Part shown: one piece after another, positions 21,801 through 36,200 of the stretch
How the letters are laid out: each line of letters opens with the position of its first letter
How positions within the stretch are numbered: position 1 is the first letter of the stretch
From: Impatiens glandulifera
Taxonomy: Eukaryota > Streptophyta > Magnoliopsida > Ericales > Balsaminaceae
Assembly: GCF_907164915.1 (NCBI RefSeq)
Contig: NC_061869.1
Coordinates: forward strand, 37,572,840-37,636,839
Direction: 5' to 3'
DNA: 64,000 nt
Translations under genes and position numbers: made by a program
Notes under the pieces: generated by a model
What the model saw: the letters and a program-made list of their open reading frames with translations, nothing else
Database searches by the model: none
Told to the model about the DNA's origin: nothing

Positions 21801-22130
21801 ATATTTATATTATCATAATTTATAATATTGTGATAATATCTTACAAATATATTATATTATACTATAACATCCCCACTCAAACTCACAATGCAATAACAAT
21901 AAGCATTGAGAGTTTGACAGTCAAAAAACGAAAGCGCGAACGATTAGAAGTTACACATCATTCTTAATCTTCTTCTCTTCTTTCTCTTCTCTTTGGTTGC
22001 CAATCCATTCACCATCCACCAAAGAAACAACTCTTATTCGATTCAGACCAATCAAAATTAATAACCAAACCAAAACCAATCAAACCAAGTTTCACAAACT
22101 CCTCCAAAAAACCAAACTGAAATCAAGAAA

Positions 22131-22547
22131 TCACAACAACCAAAATAAACTAAAATTAATCAAACCAAACTTTACAAACTTAGGAAAAACCCAAACCAAA
22201 TTCAACTCACTATTTTCAACAAAAACCAAACCAATTAAACCAAGTTTCACAAACGTAGGGAAATACAAAACTAAATTCAACTCTCTATATTCAACAAAAC
22301 AACCAAAACCAATCAAACAAAGACTAATCAAACAAAGACCAATCAAATCAAACTTTACAAACATAGGAAAAACCCAAACCAAATTCAACTCACTATTTTC
22401 AAAAACAACCAAAAGCAAACCAATCAAACCAAATTTCACAAATATAGGGAAACACCAAACCAAATTCAACTCTCTATACTCAACAAAACAACCAAAACCA
22501 ATCAAACAAAGACTAATGAAACAAAGACCAATAAAACCAAACATCAA
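22131..22547 (-). repeat. Internal tandem repeats of the miniature LTR element
   Basis: About two and a half units of ~190 bp, each with two related halves of ~95 bp (words TTTGTAAAGTTTGATTTG and GAGTTGAATTTGGTTTGG on the minus strand). It leaves a 138-codon open frame here, but in the right-arm copy the same region is open for only 67 codons, so I treat the frame as incidental. Confidence 0.75.
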
Positions 22548-22822
22548 AACTCACTTCCGATTTCCTCTCCTCCAAGACTAATAATAAAATCAACATTCTT
22601 CTAAACTAGCTATTGACTCAAGAACGATAACAAGGTTCTGATACCATGTTAAACAAAAGAGAGAAATATTGTATTGAATTGTTATGCATGTTTACATAAA
22701 TTATGTCTATTATATACACATTATAATTGACATATAATAAACTAAATAATATAATTTGATATTATCATAATTTATAATATTGTGATAATATCTTACAAAT
22801 ATATTATATCATACTCTAACAG

Positions 22823-23721
22823 GATGAAATCTCATATAACAAAACCATCAAGTCAAATATAAAATTAGTGTCTAACAGTCATAAATATAAAAACAAACTC
22901 CAAGACATTCTTCAATGCGTTTGAGACCCTTAGCTCTTCACTTGAGAAGAAGAAGTTCACATTCGACTCAGATAATGATGAATCTCACTTTGGGGCCTAA
23001 GCTTAAACTTTTTCAATGGATCTTTAATCATATCATTAATATATACCTTCTTAATCTCACTTATAGTGATGATGTGTCCTATAAGTTGACATTTCTTCAT
23101 AATGTATATATATTTGTAGTTCGAAGTTAGTTCCTTTGTATAGGCTATGACATCATTGTTTTAAAAAAGATGTCAATAGATACTAAAATGCTAGGAACAA
23201 CACAATGTTCATCTAGGAACTTTCTCATCCATACGGTCTCATTTATTGCTACACTAGCAGCAATGTACTAAGTCTCTGTTATAGAATCTAATTTATACTA
23301 CATGGGACTCTTTCAACTCATAGTTCCTCTATTAAGGATGAAGACATAACACGATTTGAGACTTTTTAATTATAAAAGTTTGCATCAATATATTCTTATA
23401 CGATCAAATTTCCATATCTCCATATATTAATATATCATTATTGTTTTTTTCAAGTACTTCATGATATTCTTATATGTGCTCCACTATGTTTCTGTTGAAC
23501 ATTGATTGTTATATGTGACAAATATTCAAAATGTCTATAACATCTAGAAACCATGGTATACATGATAAATCCTACAACATAAGCTATGAAATCTTGTTTA
23601 TATTCTCAAGCTTAGCATGTGTTGTAGAACATTGCATTTTGTCGAGATATATGTCATGTTGAATAAAAAAAATTACTTCTTAGAATCTTTCATCTATCAA
23701 GAATATATATATCTTAATTGA
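22823..23721 (-). pseudogene. Ty1/Copia pol relic, left copy
   Basis: Reverse complement of about 55231-56121, where the reading is clearer. It covers the C-terminal part of Copia reverse transcriptase and RNase H, with many stops. It runs into the assembly gap at 23722. Confidence 0.75.
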
Positions 23722-24221
23722 NNNNNNNNNNNNNNNNNNNNNNNNNNNNNNNNNNNNNNNNNNNNNNNNNNNNNNNNNNNNNNNNNNNNNNNNNNNNNNN
23801 NNNNNNNNNNNNNNNNNNNNNNNNNNNNNNNNNNNNNNNNNNNNNNNNNNNNNNNNNNNNNNNNNNNNNNNNNNNNNNNNNNNNNNNNNNNNNNNNNNNN
23901 NNNNNNNNNNNNNNNNNNNNNNNNNNNNNNNNNNNNNNNNNNNNNNNNNNNNNNNNNNNNNNNNNNNNNNNNNNNNNNNNNNNNNNNNNNNNNNNNNNNN
24001 NNNNNNNNNNNNNNNNNNNNNNNNNNNNNNNNNNNNNNNNNNNNNNNNNNNNNNNNNNNNNNNNNNNNNNNNNNNNNNNNNNNNNNNNNNNNNNNNNNNN
24101 NNNNNNNNNNNNNNNNNNNNNNNNNNNNNNNNNNNNNNNNNNNNNNNNNNNNNNNNNNNNNNNNNNNNNNNNNNNNNNNNNNNNNNNNNNNNNNNNNNNN
24201 NNNNNNNNNNNNNNNNNNNNN
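23722..24221. other. Assembly gap (500 N)
   Basis: Exactly 500 undetermined bases between the end of the left inverted-duplication arm and the start of the satellite array. A round number suggests a gap of unknown size. Translations over it are meaningless. Confidence 1.
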
Positions 24222-27200
24222 AGATTTTTAAAAAAAAACCTTCGTTTTGACTCTTCCAAAAAAAACTTAAAATAATTCTAAGTGTGTAGAAGTGGGTAAT
24301 TGCAAATGTTTTTTCGAAATACCCTCGATTTTGATCTATCCAAAAAATCTTAAAATAATTCTATGTGTTGAGAAAGGGTAATTGCGAAGGTTTTTCAAAA
24401 AACCCTCGGTTTTGACTTTTTCCCCATAAAAACTGTAAATAATTCTAAGTGTTGGAAATGGGTAATTACGAAAGTTTTTTAAAAAACCCTAGGTTTTGAC
24501 TTTTTCCAAAAAATTTTAAAATAATTCTAAGTATATTGGGAAGGAGTATTTGATAAGATTTTTAAAAAAAAACCTTCGTTTTGACTCTTCCAAAAAAAAC
24601 TGAAAATAATTCTAAGTGTGTAGAAGTGGGTAATTGCAAATGTTTTTTCGAAATACCCTCGATTTTGATCTATCCAAAAAATCTTAAAATAATTCTATGT
24701 GTTGAGAAAGGGTAATTGCGAAGGTTTTTCAAAAACTCATCGGTTTTGACTAATCCAAAAAAACTGAAAATAATTTTAAGTATTGGAAAGGGGGTAATTG
24801 CAAATGTTTTTTCAAAAAACCCTCGGTTTTGAATCTTTACAAAAAATCTTAAAATAATTCTAAGTATTGAGAAAGGGTAATTGCAATGGTTTTTCAAATA
24901 ACCCTCGGTTTTGACTTTTCCAAAAAAACTGAATATAATTCTAAGTGTTGGGAATGGGGTAATTGTGAAGGTTTTTCAAAAAAACCTCGGTTTTGACTTT
25001 TTTCCCATAAAATCTGAAAATAATTCTAAGTGTTGGGAAATGGGTAATTGCGAAAGTTTTTCAAAAAACCCTTGGTTTTGACTTTTTCCCCATAAAAACT
25101 GAAAATAATTCTAAGTATTGGGAAGGAGTAATTCCAAAGGTTTTGAAAATACTATCGGTTTTGAATCTTCCAAAAAAACTGAAAATAATTCTAAGTGTTG
25201 ATAAGGGGGTAATTGCGAAGGTTTTTCAAAAAAAAAACATCGGTTTAACTATTTTCCAATAAAAACTAAAAATAATTCTAAATGTTGGGAAATGGGTAAT
25301 TGCGATAGTTTTACAAAAAAACTCTCGGTTTTGACTTTTTCCCCATAAAAACCGAAAATAATTCTAAGTGTTGGGAAAAGGATAATTGCGAATGTTTTTC
25401 AAAAACCCTCGGTTTTGAATTTTTCCCCATAAAAACTTAAAATAATTCTAAGTGTTGGAAAATGGGTAATTGCTAAAATTTTTCAAAAACCCTCGGTTTT
25501 GACTTTTTCCACAAAAAAACTGAAAACAATTCTAAGTGTTTGGAAGGGGTAATGGAGAAGGTTTTTCCAAAAACCCTCGGTTTTGATTCTTTCCCAAAAA
25601 ACTAAAAATAATTTTAAGTGTTGGAAATGGGTAATTGCGAAGGTTTTCAAAAAACCATCGGTTTTGACTCTTTTAAAAAATAACTGAAAATAATTCGAAG
25701 TGTTGGGAATGGGTAATTGCAAAAGTTTTAAAAAAAACCCTCGGTTTTTCCTTTTTCCCCATAAAAACTGAAAATAATTCTAAGTGTTGGGAAGGGGGTA
25801 ATTGCGAAGGTTTTTCAAAAAACCCTCGGTTTTGACTCTTTCCATAAAATATGAAAATAATTCTAAGTATTGGGAAGGGATAATTGCGAAAGGTTTTCAA
25901 AAAACCCTTAGTTTTGACTTTTTCTCCATAAAAACTGAAAATAATTCTAAGTGTTGGAAATGGGTAATTGCGAAGATTTTTCAAAAAACCTTTCGGTTTT
26001 GACTTTTTCCCCATAAAAACTGAATATAATTCTAAGTGTTGGGAATGGGTTAATTGCAATGGTTTTCTGAAAACCCTCGGTTTTGAATCTTTCCAAAAAA
26101 TCTTAAAATAATTCTAGGTATTCAAAAAGGGTAATTGCGAAGGTTTTTCAAAAAACTTTCGGTTTTGATTCTTCCAAAAAATTTAAAATAATTGTAAATG
26201 TTGGGAAGGGGTAATTGCGAAGGTTTTTCAAAAAAAACCCTCGGTTTTAACTTTTTCCCCATAAAATCTGAAAATATTTTAAGTGTTGGAAATGGGTAAT
26301 TACGAAAGTTTTTAATAAAACGCTCGGTTTTGACTCTTTCCAGAAAATCTTAAAATAATTCTAAGTATATTGGGAAGGAGTATTTGATAAGGTTTTTAAA
26401 AAAAAATCTTCGTTTTGACTCTTCCAAAAAAACTGAAAATAATTTTAAGTGTTGAGAAGTGGGTAATTGCAAATGTTTTTTCAAAATATCCTCGATTTTG
26501 AATCTTTCCAAAAAATCTTAAAATAATTCTATGTATTGAGAAAGGGTAATTGCGAAGGTTTTCAAAAAACCCTCGGTTTTGACTTTTTCCCATAAAAACT
26601 GAAAATAATTCTAAGTGTTGAAAAATGGGTAATTGCGAAAGTTTTTAAAAAACCATCAGTTTTGAATTTTTCCAAAAAATCTTAAAATAATTCTAAGTAT
26701 TGGGAAGGAGTAATTTCGAAAGTTTTTCAAAAAAATCCTCGGTTTTGACTCTTCCAAAAAAACTAAAAATAATTCTAAGTGTTCGGAAGGGGGTATTGCG
26801 AAGGTTTTTCACAAAAACCCTCGGTTTTGACTTTTTCTCCATACAAACTAAAAATAAGTCTAAGTGTTGGGAAATGGATAATTGCGAAAAGTTTTCAAAA
26901 AACCCTCGATTTTGAATTTTTTTCCCATAAAAACTAAAAATAATTCTAAATGTTGGGAAATGAGTAATTGCGAAAGTATTTCAAAAAATCCTCAGTTTTG
27001 ACTCTTTCTAAAAAATTTTAAAATAATTCTAAGTATTGGGAAGGGAGTAATTCTGAAAAATTTTCAAAAAAACCCTCAGTTTTAACTTTTTCCATATAAA
27101 AACTAAAAATAATTCTAAGTGTTGGGAAATGGATAATTGCGTAAGTTTTTCAAAAAAACCTCGGTTTTGAATTTTTTCCCATAAAAACTAAAAATAATTC

Positions 27201-30200
27201 TAAGTGTTGGGAAGGGGATAATTGTGAAAGTTTTCAAAAAATCCTCAGTTTTGACTCTTTACAAAAAAATTTAAAATAATTCTAAGTATTGGGAAGGGGT
27301 AATTGCGAAAGATTTTCAAAAAAACCCTCAGTTTTGACCTTTTCCCGATAAAAACTTAATATAATTCTAAGTGTTGGGAAGGGGGTAATTGCAAAGGTTT
27401 TCAAAAAACCCTCGGTTTTGATTTATTCCAAAAAATCTTAAAATAATTCTAAGTATTCAGAAAGGGTAATTGCGAAGGTTTTTCAAAAAAACCTTCGTTT
27501 TAACTGTTCCAAAAAAACTGAAAATAATTCTAAGTGTTGGGAGGGGGTAATTGTAATGGTTTTTCAAAAAACCCTCGGTTTTGACTTGTTCCCTATAAAA
27601 ATTGAAAATAATTCTATGTGTTGGGAAATGGGTAATTGTGAAAGTTTTTAAAAAACCATCGGTTTTGACTTTTTCCAAAAAATCTTAAAATAATTCTAAG
27701 TATTAGGAATGGGTAATTGCGAAGGTTTTTCAAAAAAACCCTCGGTTATGACTTTTTCCCCATAAAAACTAAAAATAATCTAAATGTTGGAAAATGGTAA
27801 ATTGGGAAAGTTTTACAAAAACCCTCGGTTTTGAGTTTTTTCCCATAAAAACAGAAAATAATTCTAAGTGTTGGGAAGAGGGTAATTGCAAAAGTTTGTC
27901 AAAAACCATCAGTTTTGACTTTTTCCAAAAAATCTTAAAATAATTCTAAGTATTAGGAAGGAGTAATTTCGAAAGTTTTTAAAAAAAAACCCTCGGTTTT
28001 GACTCTTCCAAAAAACTAAAAATAGTTCTAAGTGTTCGGAAGGGGGTATTGCGATGATTTGCACAAAAACCCTCGGTTTTGACTTTTTCCCCATAAAAAC
28101 TAAAAATAATTCTAAGTGTTGGGAAGGGGATAATTGTGAAAGTTTTCAAAAAATCCTCAGTTTTGACTCTTTACAAAAAAATTTAAAATAATTCTAAGTA
28201 TTGGGAAGGGTAATTGCGAAAGATTTTCAAAAAAACCCTCGGTTTTGACTTTTTCCTCATAAAAACTTAATATAATTCTAAGTGTTGGGAAGGGGGTAAT
28301 TGCAAAGGTTTTTCAAAAAACCCTCGGTTTTTCAAAAAACCCTCGGTTTTGAATTATTCCAAAAAATCGTAAAATAATTCTAAGTATTCAGAAAGGGTAA
28401 TTGTGAAGGTTTTTCAATAACTTTCGTTTTGACTGTTCCAAATAAACTGAAAATAATTCTAAGTGTTGGGAAGGGGGTAATTACAATGGTTTTTCAAAAA
28501 ACTCTCGGTTTTGACTTTTTCCCCATAAAAACTTAATATAATTCTAAGTGTTGAGAAATGGGTAATTGCGAAAGTTTTTCAAAAAACGATCGGTTTTGAC
28601 TTTTTCCAAAAATCTTAAAATAATTCTAATTATTAGGAATGGGTAATTGCGAAGGTTTTCAAAAAAAACCATCGGTTATGACTTTTTCCTCATAAAAACT
28701 AAAAATAATTCTAAATGTTGGAAAATGGTAAATTGGGAAAGTTTTACAAAAACCATCAGTTTTGAGTTTTTCCCCATAAAAACATAAAATAATTCTAAGT
28801 GTTGGGAAGAGGGTAATTGCAAAAGTTTTAAAAAACCATCAGTTTTGACTTTTTCTAAAATATCTTAAAATAATTCTAAGTATTGGGAAGGAGTAATTTC
28901 GAAAGTTTTTCAAAAAAAAACCCTCGGTTTTGACTCTTCCAAAAAAACTAAAAATAATTCTAAGTGTTCGGAAGGGGGTATTGCGAAGGTTTTTCACAAA
29001 AACCCTCGGTTTTGACTTTTTCTCCATTAAAACTAAAAATAATTCTAAGTGTTGGGAAATGGATAATTTCGAAAGTTTTTTAAAAAACCCTCGATTTTGA
29101 ATTTTTTCCCATAAAAACTAAAAATAATTCTAAGTGTTGGGAAAGGAGTAATTGCGAAAGTATTTCAAAAAATCCTCAGTTTTGACTCTTTATAAAAAAT
29201 TTTAAAATAATTCTAAGTATTGGGAATGGTGTAATCCTGAAAATTTTTCAAAAAAACCCTCACTTTTGACTTTTTCCATATAAAAACTAAAAATAATTCT
29301 AAGTGTTGGGAAATGGATAATTGCGTAAGTTTTTCAAAAAACCTCAGTTTTGAATTTTTTCCCATTAAAACTAAAAATAATTCTAAGTGTTGGGAAGGGG
29401 ATAATTGTGAAAGTTTTCAAAAAATCCTTAGTTTTGACTCTTTACAAAAAAATTTAAAATAATTTTAAGTATTGGGAAGGGGTAATTGCGAAAGATTTTC
29501 AAAAAAACCCTCAGTTTTGACCTTTTCCCGATAAAAACTTAATATAATTCTAAGTGTTGGGAAAGGGGTAATTGCAAAGGTTTTTCAAAAAACCCTCGGT
29601 TTTTCAAAAAACCCTCGGTTTTGAATTATTCCAAAAAATCTTAAAATAATTCTAAGTATTCAGAAAGGGTAATTGCGAAGGTTTTTCAAAAAACCTTTGT
29701 TTTAACTGTTCCAAAAAAACTAAAAATAATTCTAAGTGTTGGGAAATGGATAATTGCGTAAGTTTTTCAAAAAACCTCAGTTTAGAATTTTTTCCCATTA
29801 AAACTAAAAATAATTCTAAGTGTTGGGAAGGGGATAATTGTGAAAGTTTTCAAAATATCCTTAGTTTTGACTCTTTACAAAAAAATTTAAAATAATTTTA
29901 AGTATTGGGAAGGGGTAATTGAGAAAGATTTTCAAAAAAACCCTCAGTTTTGACCTTTTCCCGATAAAAACTTAATATAATTCTAAGTGTTGGGAAGGGG
30001 GTAATTGCAAAGGTTTTAAAAAAACCATCGGTTTTGAATTATTCCAAAAAATCTTAAAATAATTCTAAGTATTCAGAAAGGGTAATTGCGAAGGTTTTTC
30101 AAAAAACCTTCGTTTTAACTGTTCCAAAAAATCTAAAAATAATTCTAAGTGTTGGGAAGGGGGTAATTGCAATGGTTTTTCAAAAAACCCTCGGTTTTGA

Positions 30201-33200
30201 CTTTTTCCCCATAAAAACTGAAAATAATTCTAAGTGTTGGGAAATGGGTAATTGCGAATGTTTTTCAAAAAACCATCAGTTTTGACTTTTTTCAAAAAAT
30301 CTTAAAATAATTCTAAGTATTAGGAATGGGTAATTGCGAAGGTTTTTCAAAAAAACCCTCGGTTATGACTTTTTCCCCATAAAAACTAAAAATAATTCTA
30401 AATGTTGGAAAATGGTAAATTGGGAAAGTTTTACAAAAACCCACGGTTTTGAGTTTTTCCCCATAAAAACAGAAAATAATTCTAAGTGTTGGGAAGAGGG
30501 TAATTACAAAAGTTTTTCAAAAACCATCAGTTTTGACTTTTTCCAAAAAATCTTAAAATAATTCTAAGTATTGGGAAGGAGTAATTTCGAAAGTTTTTAA
30601 AAAAAACCCCTCGGTTTTGACTCTTCCAAAAAACTAAAAATAGTTCTAAGTGTTCGGAAGGGGGTATTGCAAAGGTTTTTCACAAAACCCCCGGTTTTGA
30701 CTTTTTTCCCATAAAAACTAAAAATAATTCTAAGTGTTGGGAAATGGATAATTGCGAATGTTTTTCAAAAAACCCTCGATTTTGAATTTTTCCCCATAAA
30801 AACTAAAAATAATTCTAAGTGTTGGGAAGGGGATAATTGTGAAAGTTTTCAAAAAATCCTCAGTTTTGACTCTTTACAAAAAAATTTAAAATAATTCTAA
30901 GTATTGGGAAGGGTAATTGCGAAAGATTTTCAAAAAAACCATCGGTTTTGACTTTTTTCTCATAAAAACTTAATATAATTCTAAGTGTTGGGAAGAGGGT
31001 AATTGCAAAGGTTTTTAAAAAAACCCTGGGTTTTGAATTATTCCAAAAAATCTTAAAATAATTCTAAGTATTCAGAAAGGGTAATTGTGAAGGTTTTTCA
31101 ATAACCTTCGTTTTGACTATTCCAAAAAAACTGAAAATAATTCTAAGTGTTGGGAAGGGGGTAATTGCAATGCTTTTTCAAAAAACCCTCGATTTTGAAT
31201 TTTTCCTCATAAAAACTAAAAATAATTCTAAGTGTTGGGAAAGGATAATTGCGAAAATATTTCAAAAAATCCTCAGTTTTGACTCTTTCTAAAAAAATTT
31301 AAAATAATTCTAAGTATTGGGAAGGGAGTAATCCTGAAAAATTTTCAAAAAAACCCTCGGTTTTGACTTTTTCCATATAAAAACTAAAAATAATTCTAAG
31401 TGTTGGGAAATGGATAATTGCGTAAGTTTTTCAAAAAAACCTCGGTTTTGAATTTTTTCCCATAAAAACTAAAAATAATTCTAAGTGTTGGGAAGAGGAT
31501 AATTGTGAAAGTTTTCAAAAAATCCTCAGTTTTGACTCTTTACAAAAAAATTTAAAATAATTCTAAGTATTGGGAAGGGGTAAGTAATTGCGAAAGATTT
31601 TCAAAAAAACCCTCAGTTTTGACCTTTTCTCGATAAAAACTTAATATAATTCTAAGTGTTGGGAAGGGGGTAATTGCAAAGGTTTTTCAAAAAACCCTCG
31701 GTTTTGAATTATTCCAAAAAATCTTAAAATAATTTTAAGTATTCAGAAAGGGTAATTGCGAAGGTTTTTCAAAAAACCTTCGTTTTAACTGTTTCAAAAA
31801 AACTTAAAATAATTCTAAGTGTTAGGAAGGGGGTAATTGCAAAGGTTTTTCAAAAAACCTTCGGTTTTGACTTTTTCCCATAAAAACTGAAAATAATTCT
31901 AAGTGTTGGGAAATGGGTAATTGCGAAAGTTTTTCAAAAAACCATCAGTTTTGACTTTTTCCAAAAAATCTTAAAATAATTCTAAATATTAGGAATGGGT
32001 AATTGCGAAGGTTTTTCAAAAAAGCCCTCGGTTATGACTTTTTCCCCATAAAAACTAAAAATAATTCTAAATGTTGGAAAATGGTAAATTGGGAAAGTTT
32101 TACAAAAACCCACGGTTTTGAGTTTTTCCCCATAAAAACTAAAAATAATTCTAAGTGTTGGGAAGAGGGTAATTGCAAAAGTTTTTCAAAAACCATCAGT
32201 TTTGACTGTTTCCAAAAAATCTTAAAATAAATCTAAGTATTGGGAAGGAGTAATTTCGAAAGTTTTTCAAAAAAACTCCTCGGTTTTGACTCTTCCAAAA
32301 AACTAAAAATAGGTCTAAGTGTTCGGAAGGGGGTATTGCTAAGGTTTTTCACAAAACCCCCGGTTTTGACTTTTTTCCCATAAAAACTAAAAATAATTCT
32401 AAGTGTTGGGAAATGGATAATTGCGAAAGTTTTTCAAAAACCCTCGATTTTGAATTTTTCCCCATAAAAACTAAAAATAATCTAAGTGTTGGGAAGAGGA
32501 TAATTGTGAAAGTTTTCAAAAAATCCTCAGTTTTGACACTTTACAAAAAAAATTAAAATAATTCTAAGTATTGGGAAGGGTAATTGCGAAAGATTTTCAA
32601 AAAAACCATCGGTTTTGACTTTTTTCTCATAAAAACTTAATATAATTCTAAGTGTTGGGAAGGGGGTAATTGCAAAGGTTTTTTAAAAAACCCTCGGTTT
32701 TGAATTATTCCAAAAAATCTTAAAATAATTCTAAGTAATCAGAAAGGGTAATTGTGAAAGTTTTTCAATAACCTTCGTTTTGACTATTCCAAAAAAACTG
32801 AAAATAATTCTAAGTGTTGGGAAGGGGGTAATTGCAATGGTTTTTCAAAAAACCCTCGATTTTGAATTTTTCCTCATAAAAACTAAAAATAATTCTAAGT
32901 GTTGGGAAAGGAGTAATTGCGAAAATATTTCAAAAAATCCTCAGTTTTGACTATTTCTAAAAAAATTTAAAATAATTCTAAGTATTGGGAAGGGAGTAAT
33001 CCTGAAAAATTTTCAAAAAAACCCTCGGTTTTGACTTTTTCCATATAAAAACTAAAAATAATTCTAAGTTTTGGGAAATGGATAATTGCGTAAGTTTTTC
33101 AAAAAAACCTCGGTTTTGAATTTTTTCCCATAAAAACTAAAAATAATTCTAAGTGTTCGAAAGGGGATAATTGTGAAAGTTTTCAAAAAATCCTCAGTTT

Positions 33201-36200
33201 TGACTCTTTACAAAAAATTTTAAAATAATTCTAAGTATTGGGAAGGGGTAAGTAATTGCGAAAGATTTTCAAAAAAACCCTCAATTTTGACCTTTTCTCG
33301 ATAAAAACTTAATATAATTCTAAGTGTTGGGAGGGGGTAATTGCAAAGGTTTTACAAAAAACCCTCGGTTTTGAATTATTCCAAAAAATCTTAAAATAAT
33401 TCTAAGTATTCAGAAAGGGTAATTGCGAAGGTTTTTCAAAAAACCTACTGTTCCAAAAAAACTGAAAATAATTCTAAGTGTTGGGAAAGTGGTAATTGCA
33501 ATGGTTTTTCAAAAAACCCTCGATTTTGACTTTTCCCCTTAAAAACTGAAAATAATTCTAAATGTTGGGAAATGGGTAATTGTGAAAGTTTTGCAAAAAA
33601 CCATCGGTTTTGACTTTTTCCAAAAAATCTTAAAATAATTCTAAGTATTAGGAATGGGTAATTGCGAAGATTTTTCAAAAAAACCCTCGGTTATGACTTT
33701 TTCCCCATAAAAACTAAAAATAATTCTAAATGTTGGAAAATTGTAAATTGGGAAAGTTTTACAAAAACCCTCGGTTTTGTGTTTTTCCCCATAAAAATAG
33801 AAAATAATTATAAGTGTTGGGAAGAGGGTAATTGCAAAAGTTTTTCAAAAACCATCAGTTTTGACTTTTTCCAAAAAATCTTAAAATAATTCTAAGTATT
33901 GGGAAGGAGTAATTTTGAAAGTTTTTCAAAAAAACCCCTCGGTTTTGACTCTTCCAAAAAACTAAAAATAATTCTAAGTGTTCGGAAGGGGGTATTGCGA
34001 AGGTTTTTCACAAAAACCCTCGGTTTTAACTTTTTCCCCATAAAAACTAAAAATAATTCTAAGTGTTGGGAAATGGATAATTGCGAAAGTTTTTCAAAAA
34101 ACCTTCGATTTTGAATTTTTCCCCATAAAAACTAAAAATAATTCTAAGTGTTGGGAAGGGGATAATTGTGAAAGTTTTCAAAAAATCCTCAGTTTTGACT
34201 CTTTACAAAAAAATTTAAAATAATTCTAAGTATTGGGAAGGGTAATTGCGAAAGATTTTCAAAAAAACCATCGGTTTTGACTTTTTTCTCATAAAAACTT
34301 AATATAATTCTAAGTGTTGGGAAGGGGGTAATTGCAAAGGTTTTTAAAAAAACCCTGGGTTTTGAATTATTCCAAAAAATCTTAAAATAATTCTAAGTAT
34401 TCAGAAAGGGTAATTGTGAAGGTTTTTCAATAACCTTCGTTTTGACTATTCCAAAAAAACTGAAAATAATTCTAAGTGTTGGGAAGGGGGTAATTGCAAT
34501 GCTTTTTCAAAAAACCCTCGATTTTGAATTTTTCCTCATAAAAACTAAAAATAATTCTAAGTGTTGGGAAAGGATAATTGCGAAAATATTTCAAAAAATC
34601 CTCAGTTTTGACTCTTTCTAAAAAAATTTAAAATAATTCTAAGTATTGGGAAGGGAGTAATCCTGAAAAATTTTCAAAAAAACCCTCGGTTTTGACTTTT
34701 TCCATATAAAAACTAAAAATAATTCTAAGTGTTGGGAAATGGATAATTGCGTAAGTTTTTCAAAAAAACCTCGGTTTTGAATTTTTTCCCATAAAAACTA
34801 AAAATAATTCTAAGTGTTGGGAAGAAGATAATTGTGAAAGTTTTCAAAAAATCCTCAGTTTTGACTCTTTACAAAAAAATTTAAAATAATTCTAAGTATT
34901 GGGAAGGGGTAAGTAATTGCGAAAGATTTTCAAAAAAACCCTCAGTTTTGACCTTTTCTCGATAAAAACTTAATATAATTCTAAGTGTTGGGAAGGGGGT
35001 AATTGCAAAGGTTTTTCAAAAAACCCTCGGTTTTGAATTATTCCAAAAAATCTTAAAATAATTTTAAGTATTCAGAAAGGGTAATTGCGAAGGTTTTTCA
35101 AAAAACCTTCGTTTTAACTGTTTCAAAAAAACTTAAAATAATTCTAAGTGTTGGGAAGGGGGTAATTGCAAAGGTTTTTCAAAAAACCTTCGGTTTTGAC
35201 TTTTTCCCATAAAAACTGAAAATAATTCTAAGTGTTGGGAAATGGGTAATTGCGAAAGTTTTTCAAAAAACCATCAGTTTTGACTTTTTCCAAAAAATCT
35301 TAAAATAATTCTAAATATTAGGAATGGGTAATTGCGAAGGTTTTTCAAAAAAGCCCTCGGTTATGACTTTTTCCCCATAAAAACTAAAAATAATTCTAAA
35401 TGTTGGAAAATGGTAAATTGGGAAAGTTTTACAAAAACCCACGGTTTTGAGTTTTTCCCCATAAAAACTAAAAATAATTCTAAGTGTTGGGAAGAGGGTA
35501 ATTGCAAAAGTTTTTCAAAAACCATCAGTTTTGACTGTTTCCAAAAAATCTTAAAATAAATCTAAGTATTGGGAAGGAGTAATTTCGAAAGTTTTTCAAA
35601 AAAACTCCTCGGTTTTGACTCTTCCAAAAAACTAAAAATAGGTCTAAGTGTTCGGAAGGGGGTATTGCTAAGGTTTTTCACAAAACCCCCGGTTTTGACT
35701 TTTTTCCCATAAAAACTAAAAATAATTCTAAGTGTTGGGAAATGGATAATTGCGAAAGTTTTTCAAAAACCCTCGATTTTGAATTTTTCCCCATAAAAAC
35801 TAAAAATAATCTAAGTGTTGGGAAGAGGATAATTGTGAAAGTTTTCAAAAAATCCTCAGTTTTGACTCTTTACAAAAAAAATTAAAATAATTCTAAGTAT
35901 TGGGAAGGGTAATTGCGAAAGATTTTCAAAAAAACCATCGGTTTTGACTTTTTTCTCATAAAAACTTAATATAATTCTAAGTGTTGGGAAGGGGGTAATT
36001 GCAAAGGTTTTTTAAAAAACCCTCGGTTTTGAATTATTCCAAAAAATCTTAAAATAATTCTAAGTAATCAGAAAGGGTAATTGTGAAAGTTTTTCAATAA
36101 CCTTCGTTTTGACTATTCCAAAAAAACTGAAAATAATTCTAAGTGTTGGGAAGGGGGTAATTGCAATGGTTTTTCAAAAAACCCTCGATTTTGAATTTTT

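Larger units (their letters stand above)
19415..22821 (-). mobile_element. Miniature LTR element (TRIM-like), left copy, interrupted by the LINE
   Basis: On the minus strand: 5' LTR 22821-22647 (175 bp, TGTTAGAGTATGATATAATA to GTTTAACA), primer-binding site TGGTATCAGAACCTT at 22646-22632, a 0.78-kb non-coding internal part, purine stretch GAGTTTGAGTGGGGA and then a second, short terminal repeat (21869-21801 resuming at 19445-19415) split by the LINE. No protease or pol is present, so it would be non-autonomous. The second terminal repeat is only ~86 bp and ends in a mirror of its own start (TACTCTAACA), unlike the first. Confidence 0.75.
18180..23721. repeat. Left arm of a large inverted duplication
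   Basis: Reverse complement of about 55231-61112. Matching landmarks are the left breakpoint (gtaacttacaatctttttta at 18184 with 61095-61112), the SINE-like repeat, the ORF1-only LINE with the same target duplication, the miniature LTR element and the Copia pol relic up to 23721, where the assembly gap starts. The arm differs from its partner by many substitutions and by indels, including a ~270-bp loss inside the miniature LTR element. Confidence 0.9.

Noticed and set aside
22131..22547. 138-codon hydrophobic repeat frame on the minus strand
   Set aside because: The right-arm copy of the same repeat is open for only about half as long, so there is no sign of selection for coding.
23714..24275. 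Open frames across the N run
   Set aside because: They consist of undetermined bases.
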